Shown: positions 1 through 11,944 of the stretch, piece after piece
Layout of the letters: every line of letters begins with the position of its first letter
Numbering within the stretch: position 1 is the first letter of the stretch
Origin: Craterostigma plantagineum
Lineage: Eukaryota; Streptophyta; Magnoliopsida; Lamiales; Linderniaceae
DNA: 64,000 nucleotides
Assembly: GCA_027422505.1 (NCBI GenBank)
Contig: JAPQWV010000305.1
Location: forward strand, 1 to 64,000
Direction of reading: 5' to 3'
Notes under the pieces: generated by a model
Told to the model about the DNA's origin: nothing
Databases searched by the model: none
Seen by the model: only the letters and a program-made list of their open reading frames with translations
Program-made: the position numbers and the translations under genes

Positions 1-2040
1 AGTTGTACTTGTTTATATCAGCCGATGAGCCATCAACGGAGTGAATGGTTACTTAGGTTATAAAAATTTGATGAAAATTTTAAGTTTTGGATCATCTTAG
101 AAAACCCCACTGTAGCGACATATTGATGAGATCTTTATTTTCCATCTGATAATTCAACTCACCATTTAGTATATCAAAGAGATACAATTTTCACCTATCA
201 CTGGTTGATTTAGGTTGAACTCAATTTCTAATAAACATAAATTTTAGAAACTGATATATATGTAGTAATGTACCCCTTAATTTTACAATCTTCAATTCTT
301 TCTTGTGAGGGAAAGATTAACAAGAACATTAGAAGCTCATAATGTAAGGTTGTCTTTTTCCTGGAATCAAACTGTTGATCGAGGACCGCCGTTGGACTCG
401 TATATCGACGGGCTTTGAATGTATGCTAAGCGTTCTTACTGATTTGAACTATCCGCAGCTCAAATAAGCTCGAAACAGCACCTCTAAACGCACACACTCT
501 AACACAGTGTTTAACGTGGTTCTGCCCAAGTTTGGCCTACGTCCACGGATCAACCGAGCATCTTTTCAATAAACCACCAACACAAAAGTTACAGATTGCC
601 ACACCGTCTACAACTCAAGTGTTTACACCTCACCGTGCTTCTCACTCTACAAGAAGATATGTGCTCGGAAAGATAGCTAGTCGAACTGAGCAAACTGATA
701 TTTATACTACTGAAGATCAGATTTACAGCATGACTCTCGATCTAATCACAACCGTTCCGTCGTCTCACAGGCTGCCACGTCGCCCAGCCTTTTTCACGTG
801 AACCAGCATAAGTCACATGCGACTTTATAAGTGAATTAGCAACTTCATCTTGCACCGTCCGATCTTGATCCAGCGGCCAAGATTCAGCATCCGCGCCATC
901 ACATATTTCTTAATCTGGGCCTTTGATCCTTTGCGCGCGCGATCCAGTGGTTGGCATTCAATCTCAACACTTTGAATCAGATCCGTCCGATCGTGCGCCA
1001 TACGATCCAACGGCAGTTGTAGCTCGCGGTTTCTTCAGCTCTGATCTTAATCTCCTTCAGTTCTACTTCAACCAGCTTCAACCGGCCATTTTCTCCGGCT
1101 GTTCCCGACGGCTCCGACGAGTTTTCGGCTCGCCATTCCGAACTCAACTAACTTTTCAATTATTTACTTAAATATTTCAATTATCCTTGAGACTCCGATC
1201 TCTTACATAGCCGATGCTATCGTATTAACGACTGAAGTATATATAAACGGGGACACAGAACTATATTATAAATTTATACTAACTATAGTGATGCCGAATA
1301 TTAGGAAATACGAGCCTAAACTCGCCGGATTTAGGCCGGGAGACTGCCGGAAAGTCGGCCGGACGATCACAGCTCAAGAAAGATCTGATTCTGCCCAAAC
1401 AAATTAAGTGTCCAGGATGTATGTGGATCGTCCGATCTGTGCGCGCCATATCGTGTGGAGGAGATTTAAACTTGTGTGTTTAAATATCGTCAGTCGGATC
1501 AAGCTATAAGATGGATCTGATGGCTCATATTGAAACTGCTGGTGGCAAAGACGACTTTATAAGTGAAAGACTGAGCTCGGTGTACAACTGGGATAGCGCG
1601 AGGTACAAGCAGACAAAGCATGATTGCAGAATTTTTTTGTTAAAAATATCAGAACAGAGGCTTCGACCTTATTACTTTGAGAGCTCGTATCTTTTGCTAG
1701 GGTTAGAATTAGCGAAAGGTGTTAACTAGAGATTTGTAAAGGACACGGAAATCTGTAACTTTCGTGTTGTGAGTAATACAAATCCGAGCTCTGTTGGTCC
1801 GTGGAGTAGGCTGAAGTAGAGGCCGTACCACGTTAAATCTGTTCTTATTTTCAGTGTTTTTCAGCTGCGAATTCGATCCGAATTGAGCTGCGATTGCACG
1901 AATTGAGTTAGGTCGAAGCACACACGCATAAACACATGTAAATTCCGAGTCGATCGGCGGTCATAGATCAACACCGAAAATGGGATTATTAACAATTGCA
2001 ATTGCTTGTTAACCCAAGTTCGTGTCAGACGAATACTCGC
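1..2040. other. intergenic, no gene recognised
   Basis: I see no open reading frame with a recognisable domain, no RNA gene and no clear terminal repeats here. Short frames (for example at 1511-1729) show no family motif. A stretch around 500-790 looks like the degraded control region of an old retroelement, but I found no matching partner, primer site or duplication, so this is only an impression. Confidence 0.5.
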
Positions 2041-2048
2041 AGTCACGT

Positions 2049-2075
2049 GCATACATACATACATACATACATACA

Positions 2076-2106
<31 letters not shown>

Positions 2107-2112
2107 GTACAT

Positions 2113-2205
<93 letters not shown>
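2049..2205. repeat. compound microsatellite (CATA)n-(GATA)n
   Basis: About 14 CATA/TACA units run from 2049 to 2105. A short junction follows, then roughly 22 GATA units to 2205. The frames reading through it give only Tyr/Leu/Ser/Ile or Met/Tyr/Val/Cys repeats and are not genes. High length polymorphism is expected. Confidence 0.97.
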
Positions 2206-2607
2206 ATGATGATGCAAGAAGTACTCTCTGATGATGTTGCAATTCTACTTACTGGTAATCAACGTAAGAAAGGTTCATAAATTGAATTAACCCAAAAAAA
2301 AGGAAAGGAAAAGAACCTATAACAGGAATTAGGCAAAGTATAATGAATTGTAGTAGAGTAGTAATTAATAAAGTTACTTCTTTTTGGCAAAGCCCAATTG
2401 CAAGAAAAAATCTAAGAATTTATTTATTCTATTCTATCTCGGGGATTTTGGTGGGTTCATGCAATAGAAGTTTATACAGTATGTGATGCTGCAGTGGTAC
2501 TTGAGTCTTTTTGTATACTAAAAATGCTGTAGTAAGCTTTTTTTTTTTAAAAAGTAAATGACAAAAACGATCCTCGAACTATACCACACCCTCATTGTTG
2601 TTGCGCA

Positions 2608-2746
2608 AACTTTTAAATGACCGTTTTGGTTCCTGAATTTTGCAAAACATGACATTTCTGATTCTTTGACCTAAAGAACAGATAAAAGAACTAAACGGGA
2701 ACAATTTTGCAAAGTTCATGCACTGAAACGGCACATTCAAAAGTTT
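2608..2746. repeat. inverted repeat, hairpin 1
   Basis: Arm 2608-2647 (starts AACTTTTAAATGACCGTTTT) is roughly the reverse complement of 2704-2746 (ends AACGGCACATTCAAAAGTTT), with a loop of about 55 bp. The same arm sequence, diverged, builds hairpin 2 at 3030-3172. Confidence 0.75.
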
Positions 2747-3029
2747 GAGTAACATTCATAATTTTTTATATATACATTATGTCTGTAAAATTGATATAAA
2801 ATTCATATTCGATCTCCGCAAAATGTTTTAACTTCTTTAGTTAAAAAATATTTCAACACAATTACACTGAAACCATGTATGCCTCTTCAGAAAAAATAGA
2901 AGTTAGAATATGCAAAAAAATGTTCAAACTTTCAAAAATTTTCGCGTGAGTGGTATGCCCCTCGTGGAAAAAAATATCTTGGCAAGCTTTTAACGTGTAT
3001 GTAAAATAAAATTACAATTATTGGTGCTT

Positions 3030-3172
3030 AAACTTTTAAATGTGCCGTTTTTGGTTCCTGAACTATGCAAAACTGTTCTCCTTTTATTTCTACTTGTTTT
3101 TTTAGGTCAAAGGAACAAAAGATGACAGTTCTGCAAAGTTCAGGAACCCAAAACGACACATTTAAAAGTTTT
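3030..3172. repeat. inverted repeat, hairpin 2
   Basis: Arm 3030-3076 (AAACTTTTAAATGTGCCG...) pairs with 3126-3172 (...CGACACATTTAAAAGTTTTA) over about 45 bp with few mismatches. It lies just before the Athila target site. It shares its arm sequence with hairpin 1, so the two are duplicated palindromes of one family. Confidence 0.8.
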
Positions 3173-3194
3173 AGCACCACCATGAGATTGTAAG

Positions 3195-3199
3195 GTAAT
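3195..3199. repeat. target-site duplication of Athila element, left
   Basis: GTAAT directly before the LTR terminus TGATCGAG. The identical GTAAT follows the other LTR at 13569-13573. Confidence 0.93.
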
Positions 3200-4827
3200 T
3201 GATCGAGCGGAACGAGTAATAAAAATAAAACGAATATTACGAACTATTCTACGCTCAATAGGCAAGTGTACCTATCGATAGTAGTACGAAGCAGTAAGTA
3301 TTCGAGTATCGAACCAAAGGAACTCTCTACCTTAGAAAACCGTCGTTTAAATATCCTAGTGAATATTTTTGGTTTTATACAAATATAAATAACGACAAAC
3401 TAAATAAACGATAAACACAAACATAAAAATCTGATGAAATAGCGATAGCGGGTTGGAACGACTTTATAAAAGCAAAGTATCTGAGACTTCGAATCCCCCT
3501 GGCTAGACCGAAGCAAATATCTATTGTTCATGAACATGACTAGCATTAGACCGCGGAGATTCCTATAACATGCGTTCGAGTCTCTATAGCTGACGAAACT
3601 GCGCCTTACTTTAAAATAATCGTAAACAACTAATCTACCTCTTGAATAGCTGGGCAAGCTTCCCTAACTACACAATCGCAGACCGCATAAAATACGATAA
3701 ATCTCTCTATTAGATTTGACTCTAATCTGACGGGATAGCCCAACCTATCTCTAGCGATGGATTTATTCCGCTCGTTTACGAGTGGTCTAATCGCCAGCCC
3801 CTCTTTCGAGCGTAGCTTACAATTTTCCAACAATGATCTCAATCACATAGACATAATCAAAATAATAATATAAATCATAATCTAGTCGTAACAATAGCAA
3901 AAAATAACAATACTTAAAACATGCGTACGATGTCGCTAGGGTTCATCTAATCTCAAATCCTACGGGATTTAGCTATTCATACGAAGCATTAACAAGGCGA
4001 GAAGAATAAACAACAAAGAGAAAAAAATATTTTCTTCCCTGAAATTCGCCTTCGGGGTTGATCCTTCGTCGAGGAATTTTGTCGAACGGTTGGTGGGCGA
4101 TCAGCTTTTCCCTTCACTTGTCCTTCTTTTCCACTCCCCACGTCTTCTGCTCTCAGCCCAAACAGCACATTTTGTCGCTCTTCACAGCCCTAGCTGCTGA
4201 AATCAGTTCGTCAAAGCGCACGGCTCTGCTTCGAGTTGCTTCGTTGTGAATAACATCATAAAGTGGAAGGTGGGTGCTTGAGAGGTGTTGAGAGGTGGAT
4301 CTTTAACGGTGAAGTGTTTTCCCTCTTGCTTTGGGTTGGTCTTTCTTTTATAACCTTCATAGAAGACATGATACGGATTTTCTTCGACATGGCGTGAAGT
4401 CTTTTTGGCTCTCCCCATTTTCAGCAAGGTAGTGGGTTCTTCATTCAACTTTGTGTGCTGTTTGTCGTTCTGGGATATAATTCCAAGCTCAAGTGCTCAC
4501 AAAGCTAAGTTGTCGAATGATGATGCTTAGGTCCCATCGTGTGATTATAGATATTCTTCATTAGCATAAAATGGGCCGATAACAAATCTTGTGGGCCGGA
4601 CCTGATTTCTTATGGGCTGGATTGATCAAAAGGGCTTTCACATGTTGAGCTTTTATTTTTTCTCTTTTCAGATCCGTTTTCGTTCGCTTCTTTTCTAATT
4701 ATTGTTTTGGAAGTCCTATAAAAGCATGAACACGTGTTGAAGTATCAAAATCACGTGAAAAGACTCTACTATGTTCGAAAACGATTAAGCTATAACAGAG
4801 ATAAACGTACAAAAAATACGTTTATCA
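3200..4827 (-). repeat. Athila LTR (3' LTR in element sense)
   Basis: A 1,628-bp direct repeat of 11945-13568. In element orientation it begins TGATAAACGTATTTTTTGTA and ends CTCGATCA, giving TG...CA termini. Short open frames inside recur in the second LTR and are not genes. Confidence 0.93.
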
Positions 4828-4843
4828 AATCTCCCCACACTTA
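4828..4843 (-). promoter_or_regulatory. polypurine tract of Athila element
   Basis: Read on the minus strand this is AAGTGTGGGGAGATT directly against the LTR start. That is the expected plus-strand DNA primer of reverse transcription. Confidence 0.8.
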
Positions 4844-6250
4844 AACATTTGTCTGCCCTCAAGAAAATAGGCATAGAACAAAGATTAATCATGCAACCTA
4901 TCAATCGTGAATGAAAACATGTAAAGAGATAATGCAAGTAAGTCGGAAAACACATTTGAGACTAACAACTAACTACACGACTCCATTAGCGATACCGTCG
5001 AAATCCGAACCTCACAGGGATTCACTCAATAGTGTATAGGTTAAAATGTCTGTGAACTCTCTCGGGTCATGCATTAATCTAATCTCTACCATAAGCTTGC
5101 AAATAATTCGTAATCTACCACTTTCAATGATCAAGCGTGAATCAGAAGGTCTATACCGGGTTATAATATGGCTAAGATATGTAGGATATGTAGAGAATAA
5201 GCGTAAAAAGGATATGAGCTGTAGTCGTGTCGGACTCATGCCATCATCTCGAATGCACCCATGATTCGCCCCTTTTCAACTTCTTTCGTCGTTTTCTTTT
5301 CTTCTTATTTTTTTTCTTTTTTTTTTTCCGACATACCCCTTCTTCTTTCAACCTCTCAATCCATAAAATAGGTAATATGCTTTTGAGAGTGAAAGATTAT
5401 CGGAGGAAGAGTTAGTGATCGACTAAACTTTTTTTCTCTCTTTTTTTCAGATTTTTTTCGATGCTCATCTGTAATGTTAAGCGGAAATTGGTTTGGATTG
5501 CGCTCTTTGACTTTGGCATTCATCCTCCACTTCTCCTATTGCTCCGATGGGTTTATGTCTGAAGGCTTAATCAGGTCGGTAATTTATAATTCGATTTCTT
5601 AAAATAAAAGGCTCATGCTCAAAATAGCTAACTACGGTGATCAGGCGTGGTCGGATACTTGGCTATGGGCTGAATTCCTAATGTCTTCCTCATTTTCAGG
5701 AAATCACACTTTAAGTAGTTTCAAAACGTAATACACAAGCAAGTTCTGAAGAGAAAATTAAGCATGATTCGAAATGAGCAAAAAGCTCGTAGGCTAAAAA
5801 AAACTCACAAAATAGGGTTATGTGTACGAATCTCTCAAGTATCACCAAGTTCGTCATAGAAAGAAGTCGACTTGCATATGTATCCTAATTACTCACAAGA
5901 TTTCTAACATAAAGTCATCATTGATCGATAAGAACATGATTTTCGAAAAAATTCGTGCCAATCGAACATAGTAAAAAAATGAAGTCATGCACATATAATG
6001 TTCGCATCAATTTCGCAGAAATTTTCCTCCCCACACTTTTACGTTGCCCTCAATGTAATGATATTACTAGTCCTATGTGCATGTTTGTACGGCTCCTCCC
6101 ACACTTGAGATTTTGAATTCCCTGCGATCATTGAAAAACAGAATCATAAAAACTTAAAAATACGCATAGAAATAAAGGAAAAACATAGGATAGGCTTGTG
6201 GTGCCTCCCAAGTAGCGCTTTCTTTAATGTCTTTTAGCTAGACATAGCTC
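4844..6250 (-). other. non-coding tail of Athila element between integrase and LTR
   Basis: About 1.4 kb with no frame I can assign. Some Athila elements carry an envelope-like frame here, but the short minus-strand frames I see (for example 5012-5239) show no signal peptide plus transmembrane pattern that I would trust. Two further purine-tract-like motifs occur at 6026-6039 and 6093-6106. Confidence 0.6.
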
Positions 6251-7517
6251 GGTGGTTCAGCTATGGGTGGTGTTGAGGAAGTAAATCGTTTCCTTCTCGA
6301 GCGCCTCGATGTCACCGCCATAGTAATGCTTGAGACGCTGTCCGTTCACCTTGAAAGTCCCTCGTTCTGGGTGTGTGATCTCGACTGTGCCGTATGGAAA
6401 TACTCGAGTTACCTTGAAGGGACCGGACCATCGTGACTTTAACTTGCCTGAAATAGGCGTAGTCGGGAGTTGTAGAGTAAGCCATGGTCGCCCTCGTGAA
6501 ATTCCCGTCGCTGGATTTTTTTATCATGGTACATCTTGGTGCGTTCCTTGTAGATACGGGTATTCTCATAAGCCATTTGCCGCCACTCGTCGAGCTCGTT
6601 GATCTGCAAGTTTCACTTCTCACCTGCAAGATTCAAATCAAAATTTAGCTTTTTTAGCGCCCAATACGCTTTGTGTTCTAAGACGAGCAAATGACGAGAT
6701 TTCCCATAAACAAGTCTATAGGGCGTAGATCAGATAGGCGTCTTGTGTGCTGTTCCGTATGCCCATAATGCATCGTTCAGCTTGTTCGGCCAATCCCGCC
6801 TATGGTGTTCCACGGTTTTTTCAAGTATCCGCTTCAGCTCTCTGTTCACGACCTCCACTTGGCCGCTTGCTTGAGGATGGTCTGCAGTTGTAACGCTATG
6901 CTTCACGCCATATTTCTCGAGTGTCCTTACAAATTGGGTGTTACAAAAATGCGTGCCTTTATCACTGATAATGCAACGAGGTGAGCCAAATCGTGAAAAT
7001 AAAGCTTTTAAGAATTTAACGACAACCATAGCATCATTAGTGGGCAGCGCTTGCGCCTCTACCCATTTAGATACATAATCAACCGCAACTAGGATATATA
7101 TGGTATAGTAAATGAAGTAGGGAAAGGTCCCATGAAATCAATGCCCCAAACATAAAAAAACCTCGTACACTAGATAAAATTCTGCGGTATTTCATTGCGC
7201 TTAGAGATATTACATGTCCGTTGGCACCTATCGCACATGTCTACATACCTTTGAGCATCCTTGAAGATTGAAGGCCAATAGAAACCACATTCGAGTACCT
7301 TATGGGCTGTTCGATTCCCCCCATAGTGGCCTTCGGTCGGTCCGGTATGGCAGTGGTCTAAGATCTTGATCGTCTCGGGAAATGACACGCATCGCCTGAC
7401 CATCTTATCGGCACCAGTCCTAAACAAGTATGGATCATCCCAAAAGTAATACTTCAAGTCCGAGAAGAATTTCTTCTTTTGTTGGCTTGAGTAGTCCTTT
7501 GGTATGATCCTTGCCAC
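6250..7517 (-). pseudogene. Athila integrase, frameshifted
   Basis: Integrase inserts the cDNA copy. At the N-terminal side (7517-7170) there is an HHCC zinc-binding domain: HCHTGPTEGHYGG, then the pair CDRCQRTC. The catalytic core follows with AVDYVSKW (first Asp, about 7060), SDKGTHF (second Asp, about 6965) and a Glu in [10 protein letters not shown] (about 6850). The C-terminal domain, with sequence like FPYGTVE and a GGDIEALE tail, lies at 6250-6440 in another frame. The core is split across frames near 7030-7170 and again near 6600, so no complete enzyme is encoded. Confidence 0.88.
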
Positions 7518-7541
7518 GAGATAATTAGCAATATCAGCATA

Positions 7542-8128
7542 TCAAGGAATATCATAAGGAATATCATCGTTTACCTCACGTAAAGCATAAAGATGCTCGT
7601 CAGGGAAGTGGTCCTTGATGTTATCCTCGTCCTTTTTTTCGTAATGTGAGTCCTTCAATCTCGATAAGTGATCGGCTGCAAAATTTTCAGCCCCCTTTTG
7701 GTCTCGAATTTCCACGTCAAATTCTTGAAGTAGTAGTATCCATCGGATTAGTCTTGGCTTTGCATTGGGTTTGACGAGGAGGTGCTGGAGGGTCGAGTGA
7801 TCCGTGTAGACAATGACCTTGGAAAGGATGAGGTAGGCGCAAAACTTGTCGAGTGCGAACACGACCGCAGGCAATTCTTTTTCAGTGGTAGTGTAATTCG
7901 CTTGTGCCGGAAGTGCGTAGTATATCGGCGGAAAGTGCTTGTCCACCGCTGCCCCAAAACTGGCCCTACTGCAAAATCACTAGCATCGCACATTAATTCG
8001 AAAGGTAGACCCCAATCGGGGGCTATCATGATAGGAGCATTAATAAGCTTATCCTTAAGTATCGAAAATGCATGCTTGCACTCGGATGTAAACTCATATG
8101 GCATATCTTTCTCAAGTAATCGGGTCAA
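7542..8128 (-). pseudogene. Athila RNase H, frameshifted
   Basis: The frame at 8128-7748 begins with the reverse transcriptase connection (FTSECKHAFSILKDKL) and has [10 protein letters not shown], the first catalytic Asp of RNase H. The rest ([42 protein letters not shown]) continues at 7946-7542 in a second frame. A frameshift near 7930 therefore breaks the domain. It leads into the integrase frames downstream. Confidence 0.88.
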
Positions 8129-8372
8129 AGGTCTATAAATTTTAGAGAAGTCCTTAATAAATCTACGATAAAAACTCGCATGTCCTAGGAAACTTCTAAT
8201 TGCTTTTACTGACGATGGTGGGGGTAAACGCTCGATAGTCTCAATTTTAGCCCTTCTACCTCAATCCCCCTAGACGAAATCTTATGACCTGACACGATGC
8301 CTTCTCTCACCATAAAATGACATTTCTCCCAATTCAACACAAGATTTGTGTCCTCGATCGCTTAAGGACAAC

Positions 8373-9129
8373 CTAAAGGTTAGAGAGACATACCTCAAAT
8401 GTGTTATCAAAAACCGAGAAATCATCCATGAATACCTCCATTATGTCTCCTACTAGCTTGTCGAAGTGGCCATCATACACCGTTGAAAAGTGGCCGGAGC
8501 ATTGCATAGTCCAAAAGGCATCCATCGGTATGCAAATGTCCCGAACGGGCATGTAAAGGTACTCTTTTCTTGATTCTCGGGCACAATGGGAATCTGCAAA
8601 ATCCTGAAAGACCATCAAGAAAGCAAATCATGATCGGATAAACGTTCAAGCATTTGATCAATAAAGGTAAAGTAAAATTATCCTTTCGCATCGCATCGTT
8701 TAACTTTCGATCGATGCAAACACGCCACCCCGTGACGGTCCTCGTCGAAATTAACTCATTCTTCTCATTGGGCAGTACGGTTATTCCCACCTTCTTCGGT
8801 ACCACTTGAACTGGACTTACCCACTTGCTATCCGAGATCGGATATATAACACCCGCATCGAGCAACTTAATCACCTCGGCCTTCACGACTTCTTTCATGT
8901 TTGGATTCAATCGCCTTTGGTGCTGCACCATCGGTTTGTACTCGTCTTCGATGAGGATCTTATGCATGCAAAAGCTTGGGCTGATTCCATGAATGTCTGA
9001 GATCTTCCATGCAAGAGCCTTCTTGTGTTCTTTTAGTACATCCAAGAGCATCCTTTTCTGCTCCTCTCCTAGATCCGCAGCCACGATGACGGGTAACTTC
9101 GAATTTTCTCCTAAGAATGCATACTGCAA
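8373..9129 (-). pseudogene. Athila reverse transcriptase, frameshifted
   Basis: The frame at 9129-8473 carries the N-terminal part: a linker on DLLDAGVIYPISDSKWVSPV-type sequence, then the GWRVCIDRKLNDA block. The palm catalytic block, MEVFMDDFSVF, lies in a different frame at 8618-8373. The FMDD variant of YxDD is typical of Athila/Tat enzymes. At least one frameshift around 8640 separates the two halves. Confidence 0.9.
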
Positions 9130-9319
9130 GTGATCGGGTAGTTGCTTGAGTTCGAGCGTCGGTGGTTCCTCGATTGAGCTTTTCTCCCTTTCTTCTTCGT
9201 TGCTCGTCTTTACCTTGAGGGTTGCTCGTCTCGATGTTGTTGTCTACATTTATGTGAACGTCCGTCGATAAGGCAGCCTCGGGCTATTCAAATTCTTGCA
9301 TTAAAGCGAGTGAGTTGGC

Positions 9320-9917
9320 TTATGAGAGTCCCTGCAAAGTTAGGAAGTTATCCCAATTAATAATATCCATGTAATAGCATTTATCATCGAGCTCTTCGGT
9401 GTTACTCATCAACTCAGTCATATCAAAGGTCACTTTCTCGCTATCTATAGTCAAAGTCAATGTTCCATTATGAACATCAACCATCGTTCCCCCGGGAAAA
9501 GGTCTACCTAAAATAAGGGAAATATTCTCATTCTCCTCCATGTCAAGAATAACAAAATCAGCCGGGATTATAAATTTGTCAACTTTTATGAGTACATCCT
9601 CGATGATACCCCTAGGATACTTGATAGATCTGTCGGCTAACAGAATACTCATTCTAATGGGTTTTGGCTCACCTTAGCCTTTTGAACATAGAATAAGGCA
9701 TTAGATTTATACTAGCACCTAAATCGGCCAATGCCTTGTGAACAACTAAATCTCCTATAAGACAAGGTATAGTAAAACTCCCTGGATCCTTAAGCTTCTT
9801 CGGAATCTTGCATTGGAGAATGGCCGAGCACTCCCCACGAAGGCAAATTGTGGAGATATCTTCGAGTTTGCGCTTGTTCGTTACCAAGTCCTTGACGAAT
9901 TTCGCACAACGTGGCAT
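9320..9917 (-). pseudogene. Athila aspartic protease region
   Basis: ALADLGASINLMPYSMF at about 9720-9680 is the Athila/Tat form of the retroviral-type protease active site, with Asp-Leu-Gly in place of Asp-Ser/Thr-Gly. The downstream frame 9652-9320 holds the flap and C-terminal ISLILGRPF motif. The stretch is split between 9669 and 9652. Confidence 0.85.
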
Positions 9918-10062
9918 CTGTGCAGGAGCCTTGACAAGCGGTAATTAATATGTAATGTATTAAAAATAGAGAGAAATTTACCGAACTGATCGTCTACTAT
10001 CTCCTTCTTGAGTCTGGCTGGGTACGAGATCTTTGGTTGGTATGCCTTAATAGAAGGTTTTG

Positions 10063-11600
10063 CTACAACTTCGTCCTCCTTGTTGGCCTTCCCGTCCTCA
10101 ACATTCGCCTTCTCGATCTCGACGTTCGCCTTGGTCCTTGGTACTTCCTCGAGCTGTCGTCCGTTGCGAAGTACACCGCCTTCACATGGTGATCCTTTGG
10201 GTTTGTCTCAGTGTAGCTTGCCAACGAACCGGGAGGGCGTTGTTGGATTGATTCGGCAATCTGCCCAATTTGTTTCTCTAAAGCCAGTCGTGAAGACTCT
10301 GTATTTTGCAACCGCACTTCTTGACTATCTAAGCGAGAGTCGAGCTTTCCCATTAGCTTAGATAACATTCCCTCGAGCTTGTCTACGCGACTTTTCGGAA
10401 GGGGTTCAGAATTTCTGCCGTGATATTCTTGTGTTCTTTGATTTTGAAATCCCGGCGGAGCATGTTGTTGATTTCCATAGGCCAGGTTAGGATGAACACG
10501 ATTCGGGATGAAATTTCGTTGACCTTGGTAGTTTTCCATGTAATCGACTTACTCTGTTGGAATAATGGCTGGGCAGGGGTTTGCGTCGTGGCTTCCTCCG
10601 CATATAATGCATGGTGGAATATACGTCGGATATGAATGAGAATGTGCAATAGTTGTGGGAGTCCTCGGTGTGGGTTGTAATTGGACAGCATTAACGGCCG
10701 GCTTCATAGGCAAGAGCGCATTCATCAAAGTCTGCATTTGTTGTTGGAGGGCGTCGAACTTGGCGTTGATTGCGGTAGTTTCGGCGACATCGTACATTCC
10801 TGGTGGTTTACCTCTACTACTTGAACTCCCTCGCCGGAAACTGTTCGCACTATAATCTTCAATTAAGTTCCAGCCTTCCGTTGCGCTAAGATTACATAGC
10901 CCTCCATTGCATGCTCCTAGTAATTGTACGGTGTGATCGTTCAAGGACTCATGGAACCGCTGAATTTGCTCGCTCTTCGTCATCCCTTGTTGAGGAAAAT
11001 GGTTCAAGAGCACCTTGAATCTGGTCCAAACATCGTATAGATTTTTGCTCTCCTTTTGCTTGAATGCGGTGAGGTCCATTTTTAATTTGAGTGCCTTTGT
11101 AGGTGGAAAGAAATAGTTGATGAAGGTGGCATGCATCTGGTCCCAAGTGGTAATAGATCTCTCGGGAAGTAAGTTAAACCACACCTTCGCATTGCCATTG
11201 CCTCGTAGAGAGAATGGAAATAAGTAGAGTCGAATAGCTTCGGTGCTTACGCCTTGTACTCGTATTGCGTCGGCGACGGATAGGAAATCTCGGATGTGGC
11301 GATAAGCGTCTTCCTCGGAGAGTCCATCGTATTGAGCTGTCGTCTGAAGCATCTGAAGCCGGTTTCAGCTCAAAGTTATTCGGGACTTGAGGAAGGACGA
11401 TTGCTTAGCCAACCGTCCCTACGGCGTTGTTTCTCCACAGCTCTCTCATTGGAGGTCCCGTTGTTGCTAGGCATCTCTTCGCGATTTTGCTCCGCCATTT
11501 CGACTCGCCTTGCGTTTTCTTGTAGGTTGTGTCGGAAAGTTCTTTCGATCTCCGGTCTCCTTCAACTAATGGTAGTGAATGGTTTCTTCGGGTCATGCAC
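10063..11600 (-). pseudogene. Athila gag, with stops and frameshifts
   Basis: The capsid-like core lies at 11352-10549 (GLSEEDAYRHIRDFLSVADA, LRGNGNAKVWFNLLP, TWDQMHATFINYFFPP), followed by a cysteine/histidine motif CIICGGSHDANPC. The N-terminal part (about 11600-11353, with MRELWRNNAVG) is separated by an in-frame TAA and a frameshift near 11345. The C-terminal tail (10539-10063) is basic and Gln-rich and in another frame. Confidence 0.87.
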
Positions 11601-11639
11601 GAGCGTTCACGTACCTATCGAAAATGAAATAAAAATAAA

Positions 11640-11920
11640 AATAACAATAAGAGATTTAGACGTAAAAACCAATTTAACAAAATATATTGCTAACAAAAAT
11701 AAAACTAAAAAGAAAAGCAAGCGATGCTAAAAATAATAAAGACAAAAAATAATAAAGAAAATAGTAATCAATATAATAATATATTTTAAAAATGAGGATG
11801 ATAAAAATAAAATAGATAGTTTGAAGAAATAATAATAGTAATAAAAAATATTAATAATAATAGTAATAATAAGAATAATAGAGCTAGAATAATAAACTAA
11901 AGTTTTCTAAATATCAATAG
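11640..11920 (-). other. AT-rich leader of Athila element
   Basis: About 280 bp of A/T-rich sequence (AATAATAGTAATAAAA-like on the plus strand) between the primer site and the start of gag. It is probably the untranslated leader of the genomic RNA. No frame of interest was seen. Confidence 0.6.
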
Positions 11921-11921
11921 T

Positions 11922-11938
11922 TCCCCGGCAAGGCGCCA
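11922..11938 (-). promoter_or_regulatory. primer-binding site, tRNA-Asp type
   Basis: Read on minus it is TGGCGCCTTGCCGGGGA, six bases inside the LTR. It matches the complement of the plant tRNA-Asp 3' end, TGGCGCCGTTGCCGGGGA, apart from one missing base. Confidence 0.8.
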
Positions 11939-11944
11939 AAAACT

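Larger units (their letters stand above)
2540..3194. mobile_element. left part of an inverted-repeat element split by the Athila insertion
   Basis: The left end has a T/A run followed by AGTAAATGACAAAAACGAT. An inverted, slightly diverged copy (ATCATTTTTGCCATTTACT) lies at 13580-13598, beyond the Athila element. Joining the flanks across the Athila element would give an element of about 0.7 kb with terminal inverted repeats and two internal hairpins (2608-2746 and 3030-3172). The class is uncertain: it could be a foldback or a Mutator-like MITE. Confidence 0.55.

Noticed and set aside
1861..2242. Open frames coding repeated Tyr-Leu-Ser-Ile or Met-Tyr-Val-Cys peptides
   Set aside because: They are translations of the CATA/GATA microsatellite.
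5012..5415. Envelope-like gene of the Athila element
   Set aside because: The frames are short, and I cannot see a convincing signal peptide and transmembrane arrangement.
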